Of a stretch of DNA of 64,000 bases, positions 34,834-47,256 are shown in pieces; the stretch's first letter is position 1; each line of letters begins with the position of its first letter. The DNA comes from Maratus speciosus (lineage: Eukaryota; Arthropoda; Arachnida; Araneae; Salticidae), in the NCBI GenBank assembly GCA_963932465.1, contig OZ010794.1, forward strand, positions 445,037,502 to 445,101,501. Reading direction: 5' to 3'. The translations under genes were made by a program, and so were the position numbers. The notes under the pieces were generated by a model. That model was not told where the DNA came from. It searched no databases and was given only the letters and a program-made list of their open reading frames with translations.

Positions 34834-35929
34834 CAGGGTGGTTAAAAAAAACGTTTACAAAATGGCATGGCAAATCAGGCATACAACAAGAATACAAAAT
34901 CACATAGGAACATAGGGTCGAAAACCACTTATTGAGTCATACAGTGTGTTTCATCCTAACTCAATTTGGGTTGACGGTCATAACTTTCAGAAAACCGAAG
35001 TATACTATAATAAAACATTCAACAGACATTCTCACTTTTGTTGCAAATGTAATAACACCAAACAAAAGTGGTAGAAGTTTTCATTATACGCGCAGCCGTA
35101 TTCACTTGACGCCCTAAAACTTATTCATATTCAAAACTATCGAGAAATATAATTCGAAGTAATAAAATTATTTCGAGAAAAAAACATATTTCGTTGAATC
35201 CAATTCTTGAAAAGTAATAAATCTTGAAAGTCTTTTTATATTTTATTTTTGACAGCACACCAAGACGACACATTGCACCTTTAAATTTAACATTAAAAAT
35301 AAGATAATAATTTCCGAGAATGCCATATAAATATGCATCTCAGCCAAGTATAAATATATTCTGAACATTTCGAGAAAATATATTCAAGCATCACTTCACT
35401 ACATTAAATTACACTTGTTCATATAATTGTTCACAATTCCGAGAAAAATATTGTTTTTCCGACCAAGCACAATTCGAGTTTTTTACTTACTAAAAAAGAA
35501 TTCTAGCATCAGTCAGTTTTTCCGCGCTCTTTGTACATGTACTAAGCCACGTGATCAGGGCTATTTTTAGATTTCTCCCCAACGCAAGACAGAAGCCATT
35601 TCATAACACGCCCCACATTTTGGAGTGTGATTATCATCAATTCATACAGTATAACCGATTTCATGAGCAACATGTTTCTCCAGATCTTTTCGTGATGTTA
35701 TCACATTTCACACAAAACAAGGTACATATCTTTGCATTTTCATTAGAATTTTTTTATTTTTTCTCGAAATTATTACTGTCAGCCTGGGTTCAGTTAGGAT
35801 GAAACTGAAACACCTTGTATTTGAGACTCAATAAGTGGTTTGTGACCCTCTATTCCTATGTGATTTTTTATCCTTGTTGTATGCCTGATTTGCCGTGTCA
35901 TTTTGTAAACGTTTTATTGAAACACCCTG
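34834..35929. mobile_element. TA-flanked element, CAGGGTG termini (1.1 kb)
   Basis: TA at 34832-34833 and 35930-35931. Inverted repeats of about 160 bp start CAGGGTG and share CGTTTACAAAATG, CAAATCAGGCATACAACAAG and CACTTATTGAGTC. The interior has an 83-codon frame at 35551-35802 that ends inside the right arm; no transposase motif. A fragment of the left part is at 45.5-45.8 kb. Confidence 0.8.
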
Positions 35930-35931
35930 TA

Positions 35932-38544
35932 TAATAAATTTTCATTAAAGAGAAAATACTAAATGAGTTCTCATCCGATTTGCGATTGCAACATAAATAA
36001 GAAATAAAGTATTTTCCAGTAGAAAGAAAAGGATCATTATGCAAGAATTGTGACTTTTTAATTGAACTGTTGATAGACTAATATTCACTTTTATCCGAAA
36101 TACCACATAATTATAGATATTTAAATAATACTATAAATAGGAATTTAACCTTGTATTTCTTTCTATGTTTTGTTCATTCTTACTTTTACCGTGCCATAGT
36201 ATGACGGAGTTTTATATCTCCGTTTTAATGTTAACGGTGGACGTAAAAAATATTTTTTTCAGCATAGAGATATGAAATTTTGTGGAAATATACATTTCAC
36301 CTAAGCATATAGAACACCTTAAAAGAAATTTCCAATCTTATTATAATTTGAAGATTGTTTAAAGAATTTAAAATTTTAAAATGCTCTATACGCCTTAATT
36401 TTGTAGATATTTCCTCGATTTTGCATTTTAATAACTTAAAACTCTATTACAAACAAATCTATATATCGATATTTTAATCCTTTGAATAGTTAACTTTTTA
36501 GAGATTTTTTTTCTGAATTCCATATCAATTTTCATCAAAATTTTGCCTTTTAATAAGTTAAAAATCAAATTTATTTATCTTAATGAAGTCGAAATTTTAA
36601 AATGCATACACAGTTTCTTTGTAAGTTATATCAGGATTTTCCTTCTCATTTTCATGAATCATTATCATGATCAAAAATTAAGACGCATTTCAAAAGTCTC
36701 AAAATCAGCTTTGAGAAAAACAGATTTAAAGTACATCAAAAAGCCTAAAAATTGCTTGTGTACAAAATTAAAACGCTTGTAATTTTGCGAAAAATAATTG
36801 CATGCGTTTTTACGCAAATGGCTCAGACTAGAGAGTAATAATAATCGTATTTTTCTGAAAAATTAATAAGTAATTAAATATACCTTAAAGGAGAAAAATT
36901 ATATTATTATAGCGATTTAACAACCAGATAAAAATTTATATAAATGAATATAAATATACTCTGTGCGAATTAAAGTGTGCCCTTGTATACAACCAAATTT
37001 GGGAAAAATTAACTTAGATATATTTGGATTACTCCGAATGAAGAACTACTCCGATATCAGAGAAAATAAGGGAAGTGAGAAGTTTCATTTCTTATTGTGA
37101 AAACTGATTAAATACACTTTTAAAAACATTTTAATCAAAGGCAGACAACACTATGAGAAATATTAAAACTTTAATTAAATAAACAAAAATATAATGCTAA
37201 TTTGTTTCCCGTAGTGTGCGCAGTCGCAAATATGTCAATAGAATGAATCCGTATTTATAAAATATCTACTCAAGAAATTAATATTTTTAACTTCCTCTTT
37301 CGTATGTACTGTTCTTAAAGCATGACTCGTTTTCTCGAAATCGACTAAAACTAAAATTATGAAAAAATTAGAGGTAGTAGACGTTAAATTAAACCTTGCA
37401 GGAAAATTATAGCGATTACCCTAGGTCATATAGTTTTTGAGAAAAGTGCATTTTTTCGTTTCACACAAATTTCAATTTGCAGGCATTCAGCAAAAATGTT
37501 GAAGAGCACTGGAGGTACCTATAGTAGCAGAAGTGTAAAAGCATTGTTGATAATGATTTTCGAAGAAAATCGTTGGTAACTAGCCGAGATATCAACCCTT
37601 AAAGACACGAATGGTTTGGGCATACAAATGACAAGGGCGGTTCACTCTATGTACCATCGGCTTTTAAAGCCTAGATAAAAACTTTTAATGATATATTTGT
37701 GTAACTCAATGCCCAGTGGCAGTATAAAATCAATAAACGTCAAATTGTTAAAAATAGACTAATTTAACTAGAATTAATCACATAAATGCTATGGGATTCG
37801 CGACTAGTATTCATTGAGTGGATCTCTCAATACGCCACTTGTGCTTTTAAAAGTTAAATAAAAACCTTATTGAAAAAACACGGCACGGACCAAGGCGGCG
37901 TTGAGACTTTGCGACATCCTTTCGAACGCGCTTAGCACAATGCCAAGTTTAAACTTCGAAAAAGGATATGATTTTAGCTACAGTGTAAAAAGAAAAGATT
38001 ATTACTACGCTGAATTTGGTTTTATGAAATGACAAATGAAGTTTAAATATGCACTACTTTTATTGTCAGTACGGAATTAAGTTCATCATATACAGATTAG
38101 GATAAGTTTGAAAAAAGAGCTATACAGAATAGCAATATTTGATAATATTTAGGCTTCATATCTCTTCGAACTTTTATGTTGCACTCATTCATATTTTTCT
38201 AGAAAACAGAGCTATAGCCAACCCTACGTTGTATAGTTTTTTACAAAGTCTTACAATTCTTTTAGCAATGGTTTTTTTTATAATACAGTTAATTATTCAT
38301 AGTATTTATTGTACGGAACACTCTGAACGGGAGTAATACTCGCACTTGACCGTTTATTTTATATTCGAATACCTATAAAATAATTAAATTATTACACAGA
38401 GCTTAGACTCTAGTCCAGAACATAGTGAGTTAATATGGTAGGCATTACGAGAAATTTTCACTGAAATATATTTAAATATTTTATGTAGTGGAGTATATCG
38501 AACATGGAAATAATGAAAAAAAAAATTTCCCCCAGAAATCGCAT
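35932..38544. other. AT-rich DNA, no recognised gene
   Basis: Searched for inverted and tandem repeats and coding motifs without result. Frames of 79 and 65 codons (36543-36782, 38139-38336) show no domain. Confidence 0.4.
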
Positions 38545-38763
38545 TTAACCCCTTGAAGGGCGGTGATGCCGTCACGGCATCACATAATTTTAATCCCAGA
38601 TTGCCACATTGGCACCGGAATTTTATGATGAAAATGTCATATTTATTAAGAAGGCGAAAATTTACTTTTACTTGTTTACAAATAAAATCTCTTGTTAATA
38701 CTGGTGTCATCAAATTATTTCAACATTTTACGAATACAAGTACCTTGCCCCTGAAAAGGTTAA
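38545..38763. mobile_element. TTAA MITE (219 bp)
   Basis: TTAA at 38545-38548 and 38760-38763. Left CCCCTTGAAGGGC, right (reverse complement) CCTTTTCAGGGGC. Short palindrome GATGCCGTCACGGCATC at 38566. piggyBac-type ends. Confidence 0.7.
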
Positions 38764-39069
38764 AGATTTCTAATGTATATCGTTTTTTATCTATAAAATT
38801 AATTAAGAAGTGTTATTAAGGTTAATTATGCAAAACACATAAGGAAAATCATGCGTAGAAACATTCTTTACATTTCTCCCGGGCTTCCTACGCCCACTTC
38901 CGGTAGTTCACTTATAACTTCCTGTTTATTAAATTGACTATACTCCTGCTTTAATTATCGTAAGAATAAAATCAAAACAGATTTGGAATCGTAAAAGATT
39001 TCTCTTACAAATAAAGTAATTAAACATTTTTCAAAAATTTTAATCAAAACGGCCATTTTAACATAGGTC

Positions 39070-39816
39070 TTAAGGGGTCAATCGACATTAAAAATCAAAT
39101 CCTTCAATTTTCAATGGATTCATTTGAAAATTGGAAGACTTGTTAATGGCAACCTTAAATAGTTATATTCTGAATTCTGTATTAAAATAATAAAAAGCTT
39201 TTGAATGATTCAATATTTAATTTTTCTAAATAACGAATAATTGACAGATCTTAAAATTTTCCCTTGCGCATTTCTTTTGCATTAAATATGACAATATATA
39301 TTTATGAGATATTATACATTATATATTATACTGGAAGTTGGCATGAACTGTATAAAGTTCGCTGAACGTGAGCACAAAAAAATTTATTTTTATAATTATA
39401 TTTTGTTTTTTCTAAAAAAGTAGCGATATTTTTTCATGTGTATATAAATTTCAACTATAAAATACCTATGAAAGGAAACTTTTTCTGCTAACATTTTTTT
39501 TAGAGTTGTATAACGGATATACGATATAATTTTCAAAAGAATTAGATAATTTGGAATGCGCATGGGAGGTTACAAATGCTGAAAATGTGCAAAATTTTCA
39601 ATTTTGAGAAATCAGTATTTCAAGGGAAAAAAAGTATGTATAATTATATACAGTTTTTACAGATATAAAAGCTTATATCTCTTCAAAGATGCTTCGGAAT
39701 TGAAAAAATCTTTTTGAAACAGATAGATTTGAGCATCTATTTTCATAATTCTCAAAAAAAGAAACGCAGATTTTTTAGTCCAATTTCGCGATTTTGAAAG
39801 TCCACTGTCCCCTTAA
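39070..39816. mobile_element. TTAA-flanked element, GGGGACAGTGGA termini, copy 2
   Basis: TTAA at 39070-39073 and 39813-39816. The right end reads GTCCACTGTCCCC; the left GGGGTCAATCGAC agrees at most positions. Same terminal design as 11283-12244, different interior. Confidence 0.65.
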
Positions 39817-40106
39817 GATAGTAATTGCTATTATTATTTTTTTTTAAGTTGAGAAATTCAAACTTTTATACAGTCCATGGGTCTTATAAGTTAACATTAG
39901 AATTTTTTTTTCATGCTCGTACAAATAAAACAGTAATGTTCCATTGATCTAAGGCTAAAAATTGCCGGATTAAGATAGTTTCAATTTTCTGCATTTTTTG
40001 GCGTTTTTTGGTGCTAAAAAGGAACAAACGTGTTTTTAGTACCAGAAAATGCTCAGCAATATTTGAAACATTTTTACAATTGGAACTGTGCCTCTATAAA
40101 TACTAT

Positions 40107-40335
40107 TTAACCCCTTCGCTACTGAGTATTAATGCAGTATTATTAATTATTACGGAATTATTTGTTCTCTCATTTGACTTCAGAGCAAGATTTTTATTTT
40201 ATTTGCATTAGTTCGAATCTTAGACTTCGAAACATATCATTCTGATATCGAAATCATAATTATGTTCCAGTACCATTAATGAAATGGGACAAAACAGAGG
40301 TCCCCATTTGGGGACCCAGTCAGCGAAGAGGTTAA
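40107..40335. mobile_element. TTAA MITE (229 bp) in R6
   Basis: TTAA at 40107-40110 and 40332-40335; ends CCCCTTCGCTACTGAG and, reversed, CCTCTTCGCTGACTGGG. The uninterrupted R6 copy has a single TTAA at the corresponding place (TATTTAAATTAAAG, near 44107). Confidence 0.85.
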
Positions 40336-40344
40336 ATTAAAGTA

Positions 40345-41440
40345 CAGTCGTGGAAAGAAAAGCTAACACACCCTGCTAACTCTGCGACGAATTATTGTAA
40401 AAGAAAGTTACAGGTGCCAAACAATTGGAAATAAAGTCTAGTTTTAAATGATGTACATAAAATTTGCTTCGGGGGCCATATACATATCAAAATGAACCCA
40501 AATTTTGTTTTTATCGTTGGCAATACTCAAGTTTGACACCATAAATAAATTCTACACCCTTCAATTAGCCTAAATCCAAATTTTCATGAAATTCGTGTGA
40601 TTATTTTCCCCGAAATTAATTATTTTAAATTGAGCCTACTTTAGGGGCTGTATCCAAATTGAAGTTCGGTATTGGCTTGTTGAAATTCAACAGAATGACT
40701 ATGCCACTTCTATTAATGTATTATTTCTTACCAATATTATCATTTCACTCGATTAATATGTTTCGACTATTGCTAGCACAAATATTTCAATAAAATGAGT
40801 AAAATATATTTTTTCAAATTATGCTCTTCAGCACATCATAGTCGGCCACTTGAACCATCATTTTGCCGTGTTTTAATGATAATTCGAAAACTACTTGAAA
40901 GAAAAATTTGAAATTGAGAATTCGCATAAAGCAGGACATAATAAATATAAATCTATCAAAAAATTGTAAGTTGTAATTCATATTTTTTTAGAAGATTAAT
41001 TTCATAATTCACATTATAAAATTTTTAAAATTACAAATTTAATGTATTTATTTTTGGGCTTTTTAGTATTGTAACGACACGCAAAATTATTTTATAGGAT
41101 TATAATTTCAGGAGATATTAATAAAAATATGAAAATGTAATTTAACATTAGAAGCTCTAAATTTTGAATGTTTATAATTCAAAATTTATCGTTCAAATGA
41201 CTAGAAATTTTGTTTGTTGGCATAGTTTGAAACGAAGATTTAAAATATGTTGCCAAAATTAGGTGTTGCCATTGAAAAAAAGTTTGGTTTGGTTTTGATT
41301 TGTAGATGGCTCTCTAAGTAAATTTTATATATGTCATTTAAAGTAGACTTTATTTCCAGTAGTTTGGTACAAGTAAATTTCTTCTACTATAACTAGTTGC
41401 AAAGTTAGTAGGGGGTGTTTACTCCCCCCCCCCCCGTCTG
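40345..41440. mobile_element. Non-autonomous Tc1/mariner-type element, copy 2 (1.1 kb) in R6
   Basis: TA at 40343-40344 and 41441-41442. Collinear with 5190-6279. The left end CAGTCGTGGAAAGAAAAG is ordinary; at the right end the usual T-run is replaced by a C-run (41424-41435), damaging the terminal repeat. Confidence 0.85.
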
Positions 41441-41484
41441 TATATGCAGAATAATGGGGAAAATGACCAAAAATATACTGTGAG

Positions 41485-41674
41485 CAGGGTTGCCAGGTTG
41501 GCTTCCATTTTTATTGAGAAAATTGGAATTCGTGCCAGAAATTACAAATAGTATTTTCTGCTTTATTTAATGACGGAAATTTTGTAATTGCATAAAGTAA
41601 AAATTCTTCTTTATAAATTTCCTCAATGAATTTGAAATTTCGGAATAAAAACGGAGAACAACCTGGCAACCCTA
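41485..41674. mobile_element. hAT-type MITE (190 bp) in R6
   Basis: CAGGGTTGCCAGGTTG at the left and, reversed, TAGGGTTGCCAGGTTG at the right. Flanks ACTGTGAG (41477-41484) and ACTGAGAT (41675-41682) match at 6 of 8 positions, an aged 8-bp duplication. CAGGGTTGCCA is a common hAT MITE start. A 79-codon minus frame across it is incidental. Confidence 0.78.
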
Positions 41675-41930
41675 ACTGAGATGATCTCAAAAACGAACAC
41701 AGAAAAATAATGATAAATAAGCAGTTTATCTGTAATATACATATGATCATTACGACATAAATTAATTATAGAAATATTTTATAAAGAACGTAAGCATTAT
41801 AATAACGTAAATCATTAATCAATGTCAGGTGAATTTCTTTGATGCTGCAAAAATGCCTTATATAAATCACTATATCTGAAAGGGAAAGAGAAATTCCGAG
41901 CTTTCATGTATAAAAAAAGATTTTTTTTTC

Positions 41931-42984
41931 TCTTCTTATGCACCTATATATTTTTATTTGAATTTATAAATTGAATTTATTGAATTTATAATTTGAATTT
42001 ATTATTGAATTTATAATATTATAAATTGAATTTATAAATTAACATTGCTATTTTTAACAATTTTTTTTAAATTTTAAAATAGCGTTTTTAAAATAGTACT
42101 ATACATTAAATAATAAAACATATATTAAATATAAAATAGTGATATATATGTGGGATTAAAATTTTTTTCAACAATGCAACTTAACAGACTCAAAGGTTTA
42201 ATTAATCGATCTACAGTATTATATGAAATAAAAAGCACAACAAGAGAAACACGAAAAAAGCGCAACATATGAGGCAACTGCTCTTGTGGAAAAAGATTGA
42301 AAAATAATAATACCAAGAGAGATGGTAGGAGTTCCAAAGTTTTGATATCAACAAAAAGTTGAAAAGCTGTCCAGTCCATGGCCAAATAAAAGGCTTAAGT
42401 AAGAATTCTAGGTGATTTCTTTTATTTATATTTACGAATGTGCAAATTGTGTACTTTATTAATAATGTTATTGAATTTCCATGACCTATATTTGTCCTTC
42501 TGAGTAATAAATGTTGTATATAATTGAAAAACTGATAGGTGTATTCATTTCTAACAGGTTAATATTTAAGTAGGCAAATTAATGCACACAAATACAAATT
42601 AATTTCCTACATATCTATATTTTTCATCTCTGTTGTTACACACACATGCAAGCTGTTGCCAAATTCGACCGACAAATTCAGAGGGGTGATAGTACAGGGG
42701 CGTAACTACAAAAAGTTTTTCGGGGGGGGGGGGTTCAAAATTTTCTCAACTTATAATTTAAAAATTTCCCAACGTGAAACAAATTCCTCTATTTTCCAAT
42801 TAAAATTGTATGTTCAATGTGTGTTTAATAATAATAATACTTATATGCCAAAAAAAAAAAAAAAAAAAAAAAAAAAATGTTGGAACTAAAAACATAAAAA
42901 TTATAATTATTGGTTCATTTAATGAAAGTTTTTGTCTTCAATTGTGTACGTGTCATAATCGTACTTTATATTAAAATAGCCTCA
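41931..42984. other. AT-rich DNA with a lone hAT-like end
   Basis: 41950-42060 repeats TTGAATTTATAA irregularly. CAGGGGCGTAACTAC at 42695-42709, followed by a G-run, matches the terminus of the 8.5-kb hAT-like element, but no partner end was found. A-run at 42850-42878. Confidence 0.5.
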
Positions 42985-43505
42985 TATGAGATGGCCATTG
43001 GGCTAACTCACATGTTCGAGAAAATTGAATTTGCTGGTCATTTTTGGGTCACTGTAGGTCTAACTAATTGTATCTGAAAAACGGCTCAAAACATTTCGAC
43101 AAAATTTTGTATTATATAGTTTCTGAGAATGAGAAGACAATTGGGCTAAGTCACATGTTCGAGAAAATTTGATTAGTGGGTCATTTTTTGGTTACTGTGG
43201 GTCAAGCTAATTTTATCTAAAAAACGGCTCAAACGATTTTGGCAAAATATTTTATTACATCGTTTATCAGCACGAGAAGACCATTGGGATAGGTCACATG
43301 TTCGATAATTTTAGATTAGTGGGTCCCTTTTGGGTTATCATGGGTCAAGCTAATTTTATCTATAAAACGACTTTAACGATTTTGACTAAATTTTGTATTC
43401 TATCGTTTTCGGGTTCGAGAAGAGCATTGGTTAGGTCGCATGCTCGAAAAAAATCGGTTAGTGCGTTATTTTGGGTCACTATGTCTCAGGGTCATGCCAA
43501 TTCTA
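42985..43505 (+). repeat. Tandem array, ~143-153-bp unit, ~3.7 copies
   Basis: CATTGGG-type landmarks at 42998, 43141, 43284 and 43437. Each unit holds CACATGTTCGA, ATTAGTGGGTC and ACGATTTTG or close forms. The third unit is about 10 bp longer. A lone unit occurs at 28985-29105. Confidence 0.85.
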
Positions 43506-43525
43506 TATAAACAGCAAAAATGATA

Positions 43526-43728
43526 CACTGTTAAATATTTTGTAGTAGGTTGAACCAACTTTTGGTGCTCCAGTAGCTGCCACCATAAGATGGTGAAATC
43601 TCACTCCAAGATTTGGAGCTCCGATTGAACCTTAGCTCCAAATGTTGGTTCAAGATTTCACCATCTTATGGTGACAGCTACTGGAGCACCAAAAATTGGT
43701 TCAACATACCACAAAATTTTTAACAGTG
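43526..43728. mobile_element. MITE, CACTGTTAAA termini, TA target duplication (203 bp)
   Basis: TA at 43524-43525 and 43729-43730. Arms of about 80 bp pair closely (GTTCAA, TTTTGGTGCTCCAGTAGCTG, ACCATAAGATGGTGAAATC without the last base). The terminal 60 bp also match the ends of the 47257-49505 element. Confidence 0.88.
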
Positions 43729-43839
43729 TACAGTGAGAATAAAATATCTAATTGAACACAAGGCTAATTTTGACCGAGCTTAGCTCGATCATCACTGCTA
43801 GTGTCTTTTACTGTGCAAATCCATTTAAGTCAATATAGT

Positions 43840-44470
43840 TATTTTTCTTAAGAAAGTTACAAAATTTAAATTTTATATCTGTGAGTCCAATAAATTACAG
43901 TTCTGAAACTTTCCACATTCTCGAACAAATAAAACAGAAAATATTCCATTGATCTATGTCCAAAACTTTCCTAGTTATGATACTTTGAATTTCATAGATT
44001 TTGGCGTTCTCTGGCACTTGAAAGGAAGAAACATGTGTTTAGTACCAGAAAACGCTCAACAATATTTGAAACATTTTTACAATTGGAACTGTTCCTCTAA
44101 AACTAATATTTAAATTAAAGCACGTTTAGAATAATGGGGAAAATGACGAAACATGTACCGCAAGGAGCTCAAAAATAAACATAGTAAAATAATGAGAAAT
44201 AAGCATTTTATTTATAATATACATATAAACATCATGGTAAAAATTAATTAGAAAAATATTCTATAAAGCACAAAAGTAGAGATTATAATAACGTAAATCA
44301 TTAATCAGTGTCAAACTAATTCATCTGCTTCTGCAATAATGCCTTACATAAATCACTATAGATCAAAGAAAAAGAGAAATTTCGAGCTTTCATGTGTAGA
44401 AAAAGATTTTTTTTCGCTTCTGTTGTTATACACAAATACATATACGATATGTACTTTGTTTTGTGTGAAA
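43840..44470 (+). repeat. R6 repeat, uninterrupted copy
   Basis: Provides the empty-site reference for the three insertions at 40.1-41.7 kb. Confidence 0.75.
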
Positions 44471-44548
44471 TGTTATAACATCACGGAAAGTTCTGGAAAA
44501 CCCGGATGCTCAAACAATCGATGATACCGTATGAACTGGTTCTCTCAC

Positions 44549-45522
44549 AAGGGAACCACTTTTGGTGTTGCTCGCACCTAGCATCGAGACCTGGTGCGTT
44601 TTGTAGCCCTATACATAAAAGTTAGAGAACCGAAAAAAATTCTCTGTTAAAATAATATTTTATGTACTTTTTTATACTTTTAATTTTTTATTATTACATA
44701 TTTATTTGTTTATTTCACGCCAGAAGTGAGTTAAATCGCCAAATATGGCGCTACAATTTTTCCGCCCGTTTTATCCAAAGAGAAAATGTACAGAACATAT
44801 TCCTAGAATTATATCAGATTACGATTTTTTTTTAAATTGATAGCATAAGAAACAAATATTAGGTTTTTATATCTTTTTCTATGCAGACGATAAATATATA
44901 AGTAATAAATATAATTCTATAAAAGCTTCGAAGATAATTGAAAACTATTTTTTAGTGAAATACAAAATAAGCAAAGTATTTTCTTTTGAAATCGAATGAA
45001 ATAAAGTTTCGAATGTTTAAAATGAAATGTTGCTATATTAAATGGTCCTTCGGTAAAAGTAATCATAAAGTAAATTAATATTTTTACACAATTAAAAAAA
45101 TTACTGTGGCGAAATAGGTCGGATATTGCATTTTCTAGCTATTACAAATTCAGCTATGAAATTTGGCTAGGGTTGCCGGAAAGCTCTACTTTTGAAAATA
45201 AACGCCAACTGTTTCCCCGCCAAAAATATGAATATAAAGTTGCAATTTTCCAAAATTAAATTCGTGGGTTTTTGTAGGAATTTTCAAACTTTTTTCAATA
45301 TTTTATACTTATTATTAACTAATTTTTATTTTTAAATGCTTTTTTAAAAAAAAAATTCAATGTTAATAGTTCGATAAGTGGTCTCGAAAATTGCATTTTC
45401 AGAAAGTTATGCTGCTGTATAATCAAGAAATATTATTTTAACAAAAAAATTTTATCGATTCTCAAACTTCATAATATGCATTCTCAATGCTAGGTGCGAG
45501 CAACACCAAAAGTGGTTCCCTT
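44549..45522. mobile_element. Element with perfect 36-bp inverted ends (974 bp)
   Basis: AAGGGAACCACTTTTGGTG begins the left end; the first 36 bases are repeated exactly in reverse complement at the right, ending 45522. Interior AT-rich, non-coding. The flanks CTCAC and CTCAG do not give a clean target duplication. Confidence 0.8.
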
Positions 45523-45830
45523 CTCAGTCTAAAATGTGGAGCGTCAAGAGCATACTACTGACGCGTATAATGGAAACTTCTACATCTTTTTTTTATATTA
45601 TGACATTTACAACAAAGGTGAGAATATATATTAAAAGTTACATTATAATATACTTCCGTTTTCTGGAAGTTATTACCGTCCACCCAAATTGAGTTAGGGT
45701 ACAACTCCCTGTATTTTTGATTAAATACATGGTTTACGGCCCCTTGTCCTATGGTAATTTCTCATCCTCTTTATGCTTACGATCACCCCTCTGAATTTCT
45801 CGCAAATTCGCAAAACCCTGTATATTTCTA
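45523..45830 (-). repeat. Fragment of the 34.8-kb element family
   Basis: Reverse-oriented match to about 34840-35110: GTAGAAGTTTCCATTATACGCG (shared core AGAAGTTT, ATTATACGCG), then a GTTATTACCGTC/CAATTTGAG block and an ACCCTGTATA end at 45820. Confidence 0.6.
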
Positions 45831-45939
45831 TTTGAATTTATAAGTCTGCGAGAAAACATTCTTGTTTTTACAACTTTTTAAATTTTTATTTTTTAAATTA
45901 AATTTTTTGCCATTATTATATTGCAATATAAATTTAACT

Positions 45940-47250
45940 AGGGAAAAAGTTTCAAGTTATGATGCTTTAAATTTTATAAATTTTGACAATTTCTGACACT
46001 AAAGACGGAGACACGCGTTTTTAGTGCAAGATGATGATGAACAACATTTGAAACGTTTTTCCAATTAAAATTGAAACTCTAACTCTAAAACTAACTGTTC
46101 AGGAGCTTTTGCTCAATGATAAGGTGGGACACCTTGTATATTTCAAAAATAATTATAGCGAGAGCAGTACCAAGAACCTCAATAAAACCTAATAATTTTT
46201 ACGATCTCGTTAGATATCCTGTTAGAAATAAGGTCTCAAATTTAATTACGTACACTTAAAAACAAAAATCTAAATTCGAAACAAAACTTAACAAAATATG
46301 ACGTGACATGATTGATCAAAGAAAATATGAATTTTGAAGAAAATAACGAACCTGAAGGAAATAACGAACGGTATGTCTCAAATTTATTAACGCGCATTTA
46401 AAAAACAAAAATTTGAATTGAAAACAAGTATTTTGAAAGAAGTAGCAAACTTGAAGCAAATAACGAACGATATGTCTCAAATTTATTGATGTCTATTTAA
46501 AAAACGAAAATCTGAATTGAAACAAAAACTTGACAAAATATGACTTGACATGATTGATCAAAGAAAATATGAATTTTGAAGGAAATAACTAACGGTGTTT
46601 CTCAAATTTATTAACGTGCATTTAAAAAACAAAAATCTAAATCTTAATTAAAAAGAAAAATTTTGAATGAAATAACAAACTTGAAAGAAATAATGAACGA
46701 TATGTCTCAAATTTATTGGCGTATATTTAAAAAACTAAATCCAAATTTAAACAAAAACTTGACAAAATATGACGACATGAACGATGAAAGAAAATATGAA
46801 TTTTGACAGGAATAACGAACCTCAAATTTATAAACCTACATTTAAAAATCAAAAATTTAAACTGAAAACATAAATTTTGAAGGAAATTACGAACGATATG
46901 TCTCAAATTTATTAACGTACATTTAAAACACAAAAATCTAAATTGAAAACAAAAATTGACAAAGTATAACTTGATATGAATGATCAAACAAAATATGAAT
47001 TTTATTAATTTAGGCATTTTCTGGCACTAAAAATGGAGAAACGCATTTTTAGTGCAAGACGATGGATAAAAACATTTGAAACATTTTCCCTATTGGAACT
47101 ATACTTATAAAACATCTGGGTTTAGGAAATAGCTTTTGGTGAATAATAAGAAGAGATACCTTGTATATTTCAAAAGAAATTATAGTGGGAGCAGAACCAA
47201 GAATGCCAATAAACCTATGTATTATAATAATTTGTACTATGTCATTAGGT
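45940..47250 (+). repeat. Two partial R6 copies flanking a higher-order minisatellite
   Basis: 45940-46230 and 46990-47250 match each other (TTTTTAGTGCAAGA, ACCTTGTATATTTCAAAA, AATTATAG). Between them the word CTCAAATTTATT recurs at 46234, 46376, 46475, 46600, 46705, 46820 and 46901, with alternating long and short units giving a dimer period near 220-230 bp. Units also carry TGACAAAATATGAC and ATAACGAACG. The 96-codon minus frame there is a low-complexity product of the array. Confidence 0.78.
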
Positions 47251-47256
47251 TTCCTA

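Larger units (their letters stand above)
39830..41930 (+). repeat. R6 repeat, copy with three insertions
   Basis: Collinear with 43840-44470 (shared phrases TTTTTACAATTGGAACTGT, ATAATGGGGAAAATGAC, TAACGTAAATCATTAATCA) but three times longer because of the elements at 40107-40335, 40345-41440 and 41485-41674. Confidence 0.8.

Noticed and set aside
46727..47017. 96-codon minus-strand frame rich in Phe, Leu and Cys
   Set aside because: It is a translation of the higher-order minisatellite; repeated words shift frame between units.
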